Shown here: piece after piece, positions 47,690 through 58,948 of the stretch | How the letters are laid out: every line of letters begins with the position of its first letter | Position numbering within the stretch: position 1 is the stretch's first letter | Source of the DNA: Sanderia malayensis | Taxonomy: Eukaryota > Cnidaria > Scyphozoa > Semaeostomeae > Pelagiidae | Assembly (NCBI GenBank): GCA_013076295.1 | Contig: RQOL01000454.1 | Coordinates: forward strand, 124,001-188,000 | Direction of reading: 5' to 3' | Length of the DNA stretch: 64,000 nt | The notes under the pieces: generated by a model | Seen by the model: the letters and a program-made list of their open reading frames with translations, nothing else | Database searches by the model: none | What the model was told of the DNA's origin: nothing | Program-made: the position numbers and the translations under genes

Positions 47690-48245
47690 GCATGAAGTCA
47701 ATGATGTAGAGCATGGTCATGTTAAGCCACTAAGTCCCCCCCCTGGGGAGGGGGGTGCTCCTGTCAAATCCTGATAGGGGTCCAGTCAGGGTAAAAGAGA
47801 GCCAAAGCTGAGATGCAAAAATCACCCTCAAATGTTAGTGTAGTATTTGCAGTAACTCCCAAGTGGTAGTATAAGAACCAAATTTATGCCATTCAGTGGT
47901 ATCCAGTAAAAACAATGTTCTGAAAATGTTTCATAACAACGTGCCGAAAGAGTATTTATTTATTTAATTTACGTAAGTACCAGGTTTAGGAATTGGCTGC
48001 TCCTGACTGTAGCATTCACGCCAAGTAGTTTTTGAAGCTAACCATTTATAGTGAGGCTCTTTCTGCAAACAAAGTGCCCATTTCATGGATCTCCATGTTT
48101 GTTGAACACACACAGGCTTGGCACATATAGGTCTTTTTCAGTCCACGTGAACCTGTGAACCTCTCCGTATATAGTTTGATTAGCTACACGTCCAGCTGCA
48201 AACAATTGATATCTATTATATTCTTTTCGATTATTAGAGATCAAG
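47690..48245 (+). promoter_or_regulatory. 5' flank of the HEPN-NACHT-TIR gene
   Basis: Upstream of the ATG at 48246 there is no coding exon. A C/G run (CCCCCCCCTGGGGAGGGGGG) at about 47737-47756 could fold on itself. No convincing TATA box or interferon-type element is visible. The transcription start is unknown. Confidence 0.3.
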
Positions 48246-48873
48246 ATGAATAAGGAACAAAAATACTTCTTCAAGGTGGCGATAATTGTAGTGGACCTAC
48301 TTTCGAAGAACTTACGTCAGTTGTTTGAAGAAAAGTGGAATTCAAAGTACCCCAATGAAAAGTGGGAAAATACGTGTGTCAGTGGAAACCTGTTATTAAG
48401 CCGCATTCCAAGTCATGTAAGGCAGCCAATGAAAGATGTTGCAGAAAAGTTGGGGAGTGGTGACATGAAAAATTGGGACCCAACTACCCTTTTCTGGGTT
48501 TTTCAGCAATCAGGATTAAATCTCATTCAACCAAGCCGTCCATTGGAGCAAATGACCTTTCCTTTGTTGCACTCTGAATATTTGGACATAGCTAGAGGAA
48601 TTCGAAATGAATGTTTTGCACATGCAACAAAGGCTTCCATTAAATTTAATGATTTTCGCTATATTGTTACAAAGTTCATGACTTTCCCTCAAAGCCTATT
48701 TGGAATGTCATTCTATAAAGATCTTAATAAAATAGTGAAATCGGATATTACAAAGACAAGAAGCGAACAACTCAAAAGTTCGCTTGAAGTACAAATGAAA
48801 GTCACTTCTGCATATGTTGAGTGGCTTGAAGATATCCAAATGGACATTGAAGCTCCAAAAGAAGTTATAGAAG
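48246..48873 (+). CDS. HEPN-domain exon (DZIP3/hRUL138-like) of the receptor
   Basis: Residues 1-209. The start is chosen at the first ATG of the frame, ten bases after a stop-rich stretch. The helical pattern LLSKNLRQLFEEKWNS, the W-x-N-T-C block, WDPTTLFWVFQQSGLNL and IARGIRNECFAHATKASI match the HEPN domain found in DZIP3 and in many invertebrate NACHT proteins. RNECFAH at 48603-48623 is an Rx5H motif with Asn after the Arg, the signature of RNase-active HEPN domains. Alone it suggests, but does not prove, RNase activity. The exon ends EVIEG on AAG|GCTTGC, a GC donor; the phase matches the next exon (GATHIEYHGPVTYI). Confidence 0.8.
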
Positions 48874-51800
48874 GCTTGCATTTTATAATTATTTTTCATT
48901 GTGCGCATTCATGACATTTCAGAGGGATATTAATAAAGAAGAGATTGGTTGAAGTTTGTGTGAACTTTTCTTTGATGCATTTTTTTGTTATTTATTTCCC
49001 AGGTGCTACACACATCGAGTATCATGGACCAGTCACATACATCAAGGTTTCTGACGAAGCATCCGCAACATTTGGCACTATTGAACAAGGTTAGTGTTTT
49101 GGCTAGGATAAATAACACTCAATGCCAATTAGACATTGTAAATGTTTTGTGTTGGCTTGCGTTGGCTTGCTTAAACAGCAAAAGGGAAACGAATGTCACA
49201 ATGTGAGAATCACCATATTGGTGTATTTTTTTGTAGAATTAGCAAACAACATGATGTAGTTATCGTTTTCTTATTGTATTTCTGATTTGCATTGGCCATT
49301 TATTAGGTTTTATCACTTCCATTGGCTACCAGCACGCAACCTTGAATATTTCAATAAGTGCTACTAATTTAGGAACTCCAAAAAACATTTTAAAAGGAAG
49401 AAATAATATTTTCGTATTTCGTCATATGTTCATCATTTTCAGTAATATTTTTGTAGTATGTTGGTCATTCACTTAATTCGCACAAATTATCAGGAATTTA
49501 ATTTGTGAGCAAATATTAAACATTGCCTGAAGTTTTTGGTTGAGAAAATTTGTTTTGCTGCAACAGATTTTATATTCACTCAGATACTTTGCTACAAGTC
49601 CTAAAATTATATCAGAAGGAACAAAATTTCTCGAAGTAGTTTCCATTAAGTAAATGTTAATTAAGGCAAGAGTTAATTATTAAATACTCAACTCAGCTAT
49701 TTGTTTAACAGGTACCACTCGCACATATCATACAGTTGGAACTGTGCTTGAAAATGTTTCTGGTAACAGTGAAGTAACAACTGGTTCTGCAACTTTCGCC
49801 TCTTCAAGCTTACAAGGTACTTTTCATAATTGTGCTTGTTATTGTATTGTAGACTTTTTAGGATGATTCATGTTCAGATAACTTGTTTGTGTTTAAAGAC
49901 TAGAGTGATATGGGGACCCATGTAATATGACGCCCATTAGCAACCTAGTATTTGAAATTGGGCGACAGAACAACAGGGATGGATAACCGTGTGGTGCATA
50001 CACTTTTCTCCTTGCCCCTGAAGCCCCACTTTATTTCTCTACCCCGTTTATTAAGGAGTGATGTTGTCTCTAAACCATCAACAATGCTAAATTTTTTGGC
50101 TAAATGTCGCCCATAGCTTTTGAGTTTGACTCAATCCATGCTTGGTTCTAAACGTCTCCTTGCATTTTGTTGACACTGGATGTGTAATGGTCCTAACCAT
50201 TTTCTCTTTCTTACCTGTGACTGGATTGGAACTTGAATCAAATGTTTTTTTTGTATAGATGTAAATGGAGATAAAGAAGCCGTTGTTAGCAAACCTCAGT
50301 CTGCAAATGGTAAGTTTGCAAACATTCTTAAATCTGATTTTTAATTGGAAAGGATTCTTAAATTAATTCTAAGATATTTATCATCACTGTATTTTTAATT
50401 CTAAAGATATTTATCATTTGTGCCATCTTGGCAAGGGAAGGAAATTGTCCACCAGTGCAAGCAAAACTGAGATGCCACATTTTAATTGCTTTGCTTTAGT
50501 TTCTTTAACAACAAAAGAGAGAAGTTAATTGAGTGGGGGTAATGTTTCACCAGAGCAGTTACCTTTGTGTTTTTAGCAGAGTTAGCAAATGACATTTATC
50601 CCTATTTATATCCATTTATGCAACTGTCTCAATCTATACCCATTTATGCAACTATATGAGGATAGCTGCATCTTGTCATTTGATTTGTTGACTTTAGTCC
50701 ACCATAACGTGACGTTAGGTAGCTATTTATCAGCCATTCAAAACTACAATAAGTGACAAAACTCTCTGGGACACTTGAAAATTTCATTGGATAATGCTAT
50801 GTTTTTGCACACTTTGTTCCCTGTGAACGGAATGTGAACCCCCCACTCACCCCCCCAAACAATGTTGTCTTGTTCACCAGTATTTTCTCAGCACCAGGCC
50901 AAATTATTAAAAGAGTCTTATTAGAAGTGAAATTATTTCACTAAAAGTAGTTTCCATTAAGTAGATTATATGGCTTAAATATCGCCTAAAATAAGGTGGA
51001 TATTAGCAAAAAAAATTATAAAAATTCACGCCGCTTTTCGAAAAAAGTTGTAACATTTTGTGCTTCGTATGTTTTGGCGGTTTGACTTCAGTATTGCGTT
51101 GCGCCATTTGAAACAATTTATTCTGCTGTTTAGTTTAATTATATTTTATAATGTTGGAAATCTGTTCATTTCTGTTAGCTTTTTCCGGCTTACGAGAAAA
51201 GTATCAGAAGGATTGCTCAGCACACGAGGTCAATTGTATTGATCCAATAGAAAATTGTATCATTTCACGGAATTTGGAAATCAACGATTTTTCTGTGAAT
51301 TTAAAGATAGTAGAGGAGGAGAAGAGATGCACAGCTAAGGACCAGACATACATGATGAATTGAAAAGCACCTTCACTTATTAAAAGATAATGCGAAAGCT
51401 ATTGAAGTTGGTGAATTGATGAACATGATTGAAGACAATAAAAAAGAACGAATTATGTTTGTTAGTGGTTTAGCTGGAATTGGCAAGTCTGTTCTTGCAA
51501 AGAAAGTGGCCCTTGACTGGGCCTGTCAAGAATGCAGTCAGACACGCTGTCTTTTCTACATAACATGCAGAGAATTGAACAGTTTCTTTCATGAAAGTGG
51601 CAGAGATAGAAAACCTGTATTCTTCATTGAAGAATATTTGAAAGAACAGTTCGGAAACATGCCTTTCCACAATGTGGAGACTACAGTCTTTTTGATTGAT
51701 GGTTTGGATGAACTGCAAGAACCTGTCAAAATTATGAAAGCATTTACGGATAAGTTCTCTAAATCAAGATTCATAATTTTCGGCAGGCCACATGCGAAAC

Positions 51801-54800
51801 ACCATGTTAATTCCATCGGACAGAAGAGCCAGAAATTAGAAATACTTGGACTCAATAAGGGCCAGATTGAAGAATACATTAAAAAGTTTCCTAAACTTTC
51901 AACAGACAAGAGTCAGGATGAATCTTCATTAACAGAACAACAAATTAAGAAGGCAATTCAGAAATCGACAAATATATCTTACATTGCAAGAATTCCTCAA
52001 TTTTTAAATACAATTTGTTGTGCTGTCATCCTATCAAGAGAAGGGAAATTATTCACCAGCAAGACTGATCTTTATAGTTGGATGTTATTTTTGTTGATTA
52101 AACAGCATTTCCAAGGCAAAGAACCGGATAACCAAGATCTTGGATGGGAAATCTTTTCTCATTATTCAAAGCAGTTATTGGAGATCTGTAAACAGGCATT
52201 CAAGCTATACAGTTCGGGAAGCATTATCTTCAAAAAGACGGAGCTAGAGTGTGAGGATGAAAAGTTTATTGAAGGATTTCTACTTGGTGTGAAGAACAGT
52301 GCTGGAGTCATTACCAAATATATGTTCAAACACCTAACGATCATGGAGTTCCTGGCTTCTATTCACGTCTATCTAGATGGAAAAAGAAACGAGTTACTAA
52401 AGAAGCTATTAAAAGAAGAGCGCTACGAAATTATTTCATTTGTGTGCAGTTTTGTGCGATTCAGTTTGATAAAGACATTTGAAGAGGATGATGAATTATC
52501 GTATCAATTAGTAGAAAAACTTGCCAATGGGAAAGAGGTTCGTGAACTTAGGTGATGTTGTTGATAGTAATTAATATATGATATATTATCTGTTATAATA
52601 TAAATAAATTACTATTTGTTGTCAGGTTGCAAAGAATCGTGGTGATAGAGTGATCACATATGAAGACGCGCAGAGCGTAATCCGTGACATTTTAAGCAAG
52701 GTTTGTAATTTTAAATTCAATGCTACTGATTATATTTGTAATTGTTTATTATATAGAATATTATTACATAAACAAATATAATTGATCTTTAATTATATCT
52801 TCTAACAGTTACCAAGTAAAAAAGTTCTGTTGAAAGTGAGATTTCTGGTCGACTGTTTTGTTGCAAGCGATGAAGTCAGTGATGTGAAATTCTTGGTAGA
52901 ACTGCTGAAGTCAATAAAGCCACGTTCATATGTCAGAGTGGAGCTCAACACATTTGACGAGTCCAATTTGTTATCCATTCTGAAGTTGGCGACTGGAAAT
53001 AAAGTGGCATATTCTGAAATCAAGAATGCCTTCAGCGGGATTGATTTTCATATATTTAATTTGAGAGAGATGGAAATCCTTGATTACGCAAGGTGGATCG
53101 ACATTGACGAGGTTCAGTTGAAAAATGTCAATCATTTTACTGAACAGCAGTCAATGTTGGTCCACCGCAACGTGGCTTTCTGTCCGGTAGTTATGTTTCG
53201 TAACTGCAAGGTCCCTTTGTTCACCACCAATGCGAATGAATCAACAACAACAATGAAGTTGAAAGGGTTGACAATGATACGAATGAGAATTGACGAATCA
53301 GATGTCAGCTCAGCCGCCAATCTATTTTGTTTGGCGGAAAAGGTTTTGTTGGGTGATGTTCAGGTTAGTGGAAAAGAATTTGAAAAGATCGTGGAGAAAG
53401 TGATTCAACTAAAGCCACGCAGGTTGAAGCAGATGTGGTTACAGCATTGTCCACTTGTGAATGCTGAATTAAAGCAAAAGGTAAGAACATTATTACTTGT
53501 ATTGTCACTGTCTATTTCATATGTATGGATTAATATTGCCAGGCGGTTAATTATTTTATCAATTTATTACTTTAAACCTTAATTACATAATATTATAATG
53601 TTGAAGAAGTAAAGTTTTAAATGTGATGAGTAATTGGCGCCGAAAATTTCATTCAACAATTGAGAAATTTGAAGCCTTGTTTTGTTTGAACATTTAAAGT
53701 TCTATGTTTTGACTTGCAATTTCATGTATTATAAGCAATATACTAGCAATCATAAAACAGTAAAGAAAACATATATAATAAAATATAACAAGACTTATTT
53801 TGAATTTACCAACCATTTCATTTGTCAATGTTAATGCTGGTTTCTTGCGTTGTGAATTAAACTTTGAAATGGCGCCCGTTTTGTACAAATTTCAAAATCA
53901 AAACTTTGTTAGTTCTAATTCTCATTTCACGGTTCCTTGATATCATTTGAAGCCAAGTAATTTTTCTATAGAATTCTGTGCTATTTTAATACTTAATAAA
54001 AGTTGTATCATCAATTTAGTAATGAAGGAAGGATTTAAAGTTTTGGAAGTTTTAAGTTCTTGACGGATTGCGGCTTTAAATCTGATGAATGCATTTATCT
54101 AACTTTTGAATTTGCTAAGTTTTTGTTGATTTTTGAAGAGGATTAGTTAACAACTCTGGCACAAAATTTTAGCAAATTTTATAGCTTCAAACTCAAAAGT
54201 TCATAACTGTTGCGTAATTTCAAGTATTTGTTTGAAATTTATGGGATTTTGCTAATTATGTCAGCAAAGTTTCTTGGTAGTTTTGTGTTGGGCGGCGGTA
54301 AAATATTTACACTTTTGCTGCTGGTTAACAAATTCTCAAAGGTTTTTGAAATTATGCTGCACCAAAAATATACTGTTGTGTTTAACTGTCATTTGTCCAT
54401 CATATTCGTAATTATAAAGAAAAACTTCAACATTTACTTTTTAGTATATCAAGACGTAATTTCTTTGAATTAATTTGTGATGCTGTTTCATAAATTGTAG
54501 TTGTAATTTCTTGTTCAGAACTTGGCCAAAATTCTTAGACTTATTTTTATACTATTAGATTAAGGTTATTAATTTCTATGTTCGTTTTAAATCAGCGAGG
54601 TGTTGTGCATTGGTAAACAGTAGTGACATAATATATCAGCCAAAACTATTAACTGCTTGTTTTTCAATTCCAGATGAAAAAGAATGGAGTAGAACTTGAT
54701 GAAGTTTGTAAGTGAACTAAAATGTTTCAACTATTTTATACAATGCTGCGCGGCTCTTCTCTTGAGATATATTTATATTTTCATTTATCATGCTAATCAT

Positions 54801-57076
54801 GTACTCGTTTTAAATGGTGAAATAAATAAAGTTATAATTTATTGTTACTTGACAATTTCAAATTCAACAGGATTTCCATGTCCAGTGGCTTATGTTATGT
54901 TATTATTTTGTTAATTCTTAATCGATCATTTGATTTCTATTCGTAGATCCAAGATCAATCCTACTTTTGTGTGAACCAGACAGTTGTAACTTTGTTCTTC
55001 AACTGAAAGAAAACCTGGATGATATAAAGCATTATATTGCGATGGATGAAAACATTGAAGAGTTTGAAATACGATATAATATCTTCCCTAACATTCTGGT
55101 TGTCTTTATTCAACATCAAATTCCAGAAGAGATTGAGAGAGATATTCATTTTGTCCAGGTAAATGGTTTTGCTAACACCAGTCTATATTTGTGTTTCATA
55201 TTCATTAGATATTTGTATCATCTATTTACTCTGTCCTTCTTTCGTTGGTTGTCTTTATCAAATTTATTTATCTTTAATTATAGAACCGAGGGATTAAAAT
55301 TCTACTCGTGAAGTTGGAAGCAGATTTTCATCCAAGTGAAGCGATGAGTTTCGTGTTTGATTCAAACCCGTGTTTGGACTTTACAGATAAACGAAATAAT
55401 GCCGCCATGGCCAGTGAATTAAATCGCAAGATACCAGCTATAATGGGTAAGTTAATTATCATCAATAAAGATTGGAAAGCTTTTCATCAACACTCCGAGA
55501 ATGAAGTTGAACTTTGACAATAATATTTCGGTAACAATGAGAATTTGTTTAGTTGAGAATTCAATCTTTGTGAATACAATGAAATTAGCAAAGTGCTGTC
55601 TTTTTAAGATTACAAAATATATTACAAAATTTATAGCAGGTAGAATAGGTGTAAAATAATTTGTTTTCATAAACGAAAAGATAGCATTGCTGTGTCGAGT
55701 GTTATGTTTTGATTATGATTAACATATTGATTGTACTAATGTTGCATTTCTTGTATCATTTAATTATTATTAATTTTTATTTCCAGATAAAAAGTTCATC
55801 GTAATTTCGAATGCGCCTGGCAACCAGGTCGAAGCAAATCACATTAAACAGAAATTCGCAGAGGAAATTGGTTGTCTCGTGTTTGTTAATATTGAGTTAA
55901 AGAAGTATGACCCTGGAGTTGTTGTCGTTTTATTGACTGATGGATATGAAGAATCTGAGCAATGTAAGGAGATGATGGATTATGCTAAGGTAAGGTTGCC
56001 AGTTTCTTATTACTGTATGATTGTTTATAAAATTCATTCCTGTCTTTTGCTCTGATATGTTTAATCAGTCTGTTTGCTTTAGCATGTTGATATATTTTAC
56101 TATGTTGCTTTCCTTTGTTGTATTTTTAGTCTTTCTGGAAGCCAAAGATTATAGCAGTGAAGCTGGATAATGATTTCCATCCCGGCGGCGAATTGAATAA
56201 GATAGTAAGAAAGAGTACGTGTATATGCTGGACTGACGAAACAAATTTTAACGCGAACTTTGCAAAGGTGAAGGAAGAGATCAACGCTCAACTTGGTAAG
56301 TCTTTTGTTCTGTTATGGTTAATGTTATATTAAACGTATACATCCCAATAATTCGCTATTGTAGTAACAATGAAAATAAGCAATGTTACTACAATCCAAG
56401 TGTGGTACAATATCGAATAACAAATACTATCGTTTGACTTTCTTTGTGACTGGAGTAGGACAGATATTAACAGTGACTTGAGAAAAACAATTATTCCCAA
56501 TTTTACTCTGTATTTTATGATTATGAAACTCAAAAAACTCCTTCTACTAACACTTCTATTTACAAGGTATTTATAATCATATTAAAGGTCATGACGACTA
56601 TAAGCAAATAAAGTTCCAGATATTTCGAGACAAAAATTAAGTCATGCTTGTGAAGTTAAAAATAAAGTGATGCAATTGATTATGCAGTGGACCATAATTT
56701 GATTTTACTTATTTATACAAAATAGACACGCTACATTATCATTCGTATAAATATTGGCAAAGGAATTTTCTAATTGACTCTTTTGAGTCCATAGAGATAA
56801 GATTTATAAGATATTCTTATGCCCTCTCTGCTACTGTTAAAGTGCCCTGCTGTTTTTTATTATTTTCCAATTCCATAAAACTCGATACGGTGATTTCAGA
56901 TTTTAAAATATTCATTTCCAGAAACTATTGTTAGGTTTACATCACTTCAACAAATTCTTGACAATCTTGACATCATTTTTATTTGTATCAATTTTGTTAT
57001 TGTTATATTATATTGAAATGAGAAAGAAGCCAATTTTAACATCTGAATGTTCTCTTTTTTAGCACAACCGTTGTGA
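48246..57076 (+). CDS. NLR-like receptor: HEPN(DZIP3-type)-NACHT-winged helix-repeat region-tandem TIR-like
   Basis: Fourteen predicted exons in matching phases: 48246-48873, 49003-49089, 49712-49816, 50259-50309, 51179-52537, 52626-52700, 52809-53480, 54674-54707, 54959-55158, 55284-55446, 55787-55989, 56130-56295 and 57063-57076, where 51179-52537 may hide one more short intron. The product is about 1,250 residues. Order: HEPN at residues 1-210, a Ser/Thr-rich linker, NACHT ATPase with Walker A GLAGIGKS and Walker B VFLIDGLDEL, the NOD2-type winged helix FKHLTIMEFLAS, a divergent 225-residue region in the LRR position, then two TIR-like units. Family logic: the C-terminal region senses, NACHT oligomerises with ATP, the end domains act on RNA or NAD. 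This is inferred. The frame is broken at about 51355-51372 (two apparent lost G). A poly(A) signal follows at 57175. Confidence 0.75.
49003..50309 (+). CDS. Linker exons 2-4 of the receptor
   Basis: Three short phase-1 exons at 49003-49089 (GATHIEYHGPVTYIKVSDEA), 49712-49816 (TTRTYHTVGTVLENVSGNSE) and 50259-50309 (DVNGDKEAVVSKPQSAN). They encode about 80 residues rich in Ser, Thr and Val, likely a flexible linker between HEPN and NACHT. All share phase 1 at both ends, so each could be skipped or duplicated without breaking the frame. Introns contain no other recognised feature. Confidence 0.6.
51179..52537 (+). CDS. NACHT-domain exon of the receptor
   Basis: Begins after a CTGTTAG acceptor with SGLREKYQKDCSAHEV, the usual pre-NACHT segment. 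The frame then breaks: TACATGATGAATTGAAAAGC (about 51349-51368) stops it, and the NACHT frame resumes at EKHLHLLKDNAKAIEVGEL. Restoring frame would need two bases. Walker A GLAGIGKS (51467-51490), Walker B FLIDGLDEL (51689-51715), a FIIFGRP sensor strand (Phe-Gly where Thr-Ser is usual) and FKHLTIMEFLAS (about 52324-52359) are all present. The exon ends LANGKE|gttcgt and joins VAKNRGDRV in phase 0. NACHT modules are STAND ATPases that oligomerise on activation. Confidence 0.8.
52626..53480 (+). CDS. Post-NACHT repeat-like region, two exons
   Basis: 52626-52700 (VAKNRGDRVITYEDAQSVIR) and 52809-53480 give about 250 residues. Short hydrophobic strands such as VEVRVELNTF-type segments, MEILDYARWIDIDEVQLKNV and MKLKGLTMIRMRI hint at worn leucine-rich repeats, the position where NLRs bind ligands, but no regular LxxLxLxxN pattern is visible. 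The last segment LKPRRLKQMWLQHCPLVNAE resembles a terminal LRR. The sensing role is inferred from position only. Confidence 0.65.
54674..57076 (+). CDS. Tandem TIR-like C-terminal region of the receptor
   Basis: Exons 54674-54707, 54959-55158, 55284-55446, 55787-55989, 56130-56295 and a last exon of four codons plus stop at 57063-57076. Unit 1 runs SILLLCEPDSCNFVLQL to about ASELNRKIPAI; unit 2 runs KFIVISNAPGNQVEANHI to AKVKEEINAQL. The two align with each other (LLVKLEADFHPSE with IAVKLDNDFHPGG). Unit 2 keeps the TIR pattern VVVVLLTDGYEESEQCKEMM then a strand and DFHPGG, as in C-terminal TIR domains of invertebrate proteins. TIR domains bind each other or cleave NAD. The Glu usually three residues after the Cys is Met here (CKEM), so NADase activity is doubtful. 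Confidence 0.65.
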
Positions 57077-57174
57077 ATTGAAAATGACACAAATGAAGTC
57101 AAAGATATGATAGGATTTTGTAAATACGTAGGATATGGACAGTATTAATGAACAAGTTTTTATTCTTAATATCA

Positions 57175-57180
57175 AATAAA
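57175..57180 (+). terminator. Poly(A) signal AATAAA of the receptor gene
   Basis: AATAAA about 100 bases after the predicted TGA stop, followed by a T-rich stretch (CATTTTTTTATAATC), which fits a 3' end. Confidence 0.6.
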
Positions 57181-57234
57181 GACTCTTTAATGTTTTAACA
57201 TTTTTTTATAATCACCATCGTTGTACAACAAGCA

Positions 57235-57560
57235 TAATTTTTTGCTTTGCTTCTGCGCTGCGGTTTGCCGACCTTGCGTAGGAGCATGAATTGGTTGCCC
57301 CCGGTTAATTACTTTGGACTGCGCATAATGGATTGGTAAGACTAAGACTAAGAGCTTCATATAATTGATTATTAATTTAAATGTGTTATGTTAGACTATT
57401 GTTAATATGAATGCTTGCCGGAAGGAAATTGAAGAATATCAAATGAATCACGTAATGAAATGTCAGCAGAATTGATTTAGTCAATGATCTCTCTTTCGCA
57501 ATTGCTAGTGCCAAAATTTTAGCCTCCTTTCAGTGTCATTGCATCGTGTGTCATTTTTGT
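57235..57560. repeat. Dispersed repeat shared with 14.77-14.91 kb
   Basis: GCTTCTGCGCTGCGGTTTGC, CTTGCGTAGGAGCATGAATT and GCAATTGCTAGTGCCAAAAT follow the order seen at 14.78-14.90 kb. This copy lacks the hAT-like MITE found in the other. Confidence 0.65.
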
Positions 57561-58779
57561 TCATTTCCTATGGGTATAAAGCTTGTCTGGGGACACTCAC
57601 TAACTTACTGTTGCTAGTTTTGTTACGTTTAAGATCGTCATCGCAAGTATCATCGGTATTAGTGTTTTAGTTGTGGCCTATTGTTGTTGCTACCCGTAAT
57701 AGGCCCATCCTATGCTGTGGTTAGGCCATTCTGCATGCTTCATAGCTACAGGAATACATAGATAGTAAGTTGGCACAATAAGCTCATTTATTATTCACTT
57801 ATTTATTTAGTATTTGAGTATGAATTTATTCGTTTTATCAAGTACGAATTGGTTTTCTTTAGCAAACGACACAAGAGGATACACATTTTTAGAGAGAAGC
57901 CCTTTTGTGATTCTATTGCGTTGCTTCTGTTGGTCGTTCGTTTTCCCAGCTTGCGTTTTACGAAACCTTGTAGCAACTCGTACGATACAGTGAGTATACA
58001 ACTAAAATGAAAACATATTATAGGCTATGCTATTGTTGTTGTATGCTGGCTCACCGTGTTTACAAAAAACAGTAAAGACTCCGAGCAGCAGGAATGGATG
58101 ACCTTTGTAATTTTACTGACAACCCGATTTTGGTTCTTGCGTTTTTCTTTGGTCGACAGCATAAATTCTTCTTTCCCTTAATTTTGGTAGGTTTAGCCAG
58201 TGGTTTAATATTCTTTCCTTTTGGCCAGAAGAAGCTGCAAATTGTGAGTCAACCAAGGAGGCAATGTCTCACACAATATTAACCATCCGTTTTAAAATGT
58301 TCTTTATTGCATCGGAGGAGAACACGTTTTTAATTGCAATAGGCTCAATGAAAAGAGAATGGGAAATTTTAATTGTAATAGTTGAATGGATCATTGTATA
58401 TTGGGTGGCTTTCTGATATTTTTTCAACCAGAGCAAGAATATCATGATCCGGATGCAAAAATCCAGAAATGGGAGAGGCTTCAGTTAAGCCACCAATGAA
58501 GCTTGACCATTCCACTGGCGCTTTAAAAACAGAAGCTTGAACTACTTTTCTTGTTGGAAATTCTGTTATTAATTGTTGAAGCTCTGGCCGGCAGATGGTA
58601 AGATTTTCGGTTGTTGTGAGGAGAAATATCATCCTGGAGGCCTTTAATGGTTCTTATTGGTCTGCTTTGTAACTGGAATTTTTTGTAAACAGAGCAGCTA
58701 TCAATTGAATTGAATTGACGGATCTTGTCATCCAGCGGTCTTCAAACTCGTTGTAAATAAAATTGCCAAATATGGTCTG
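57561..58779. other. Intergenic with one possible minus-strand exon
   Basis: An 87-codon minus-strand frame at 58632-58369 (LTICRPELQQLITEFPTRKV ... SHPIYNDPFNYYN) has protein-like composition and a CTCCAG acceptor just upstream, so it could be a last exon of a divergent gene. The family is not recognised. Nothing else is supported. Confidence 0.3.
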
Positions 58780-58948
58780 GAGATGACGCTTCTGGTACCC
58801 AGTATGCTTTGCTGAGCCAGTGGGAGTATAAAAGCTCAGCCACGTGAGGTTTGAGGCCTTTGATCTTGGTTTGTGGAAAGGAAGAATATCAGGATGACTT
58901 GAAAGAAATGTCGAAGAAGAACATGGAAGCTGATGCAACGTAACAAAG
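58780..58948 (+). promoter_or_regulatory. Duplicated TATA promoter, copy A
   Basis: TATAAAAG at 58827-58834 and an E-box CACGTG at 58841-58846 lie 115-122 bases before the ATG at 58949, which sits in AACAAAGATGGCGGAC, a good start context that also contains the AAGATGGCGGC-like YY1 motif. The block is conserved in inverted copy B at 61922-62110, including non-coding bases, so it was duplicated with the exon and marks a real promoter. Confidence 0.65.
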
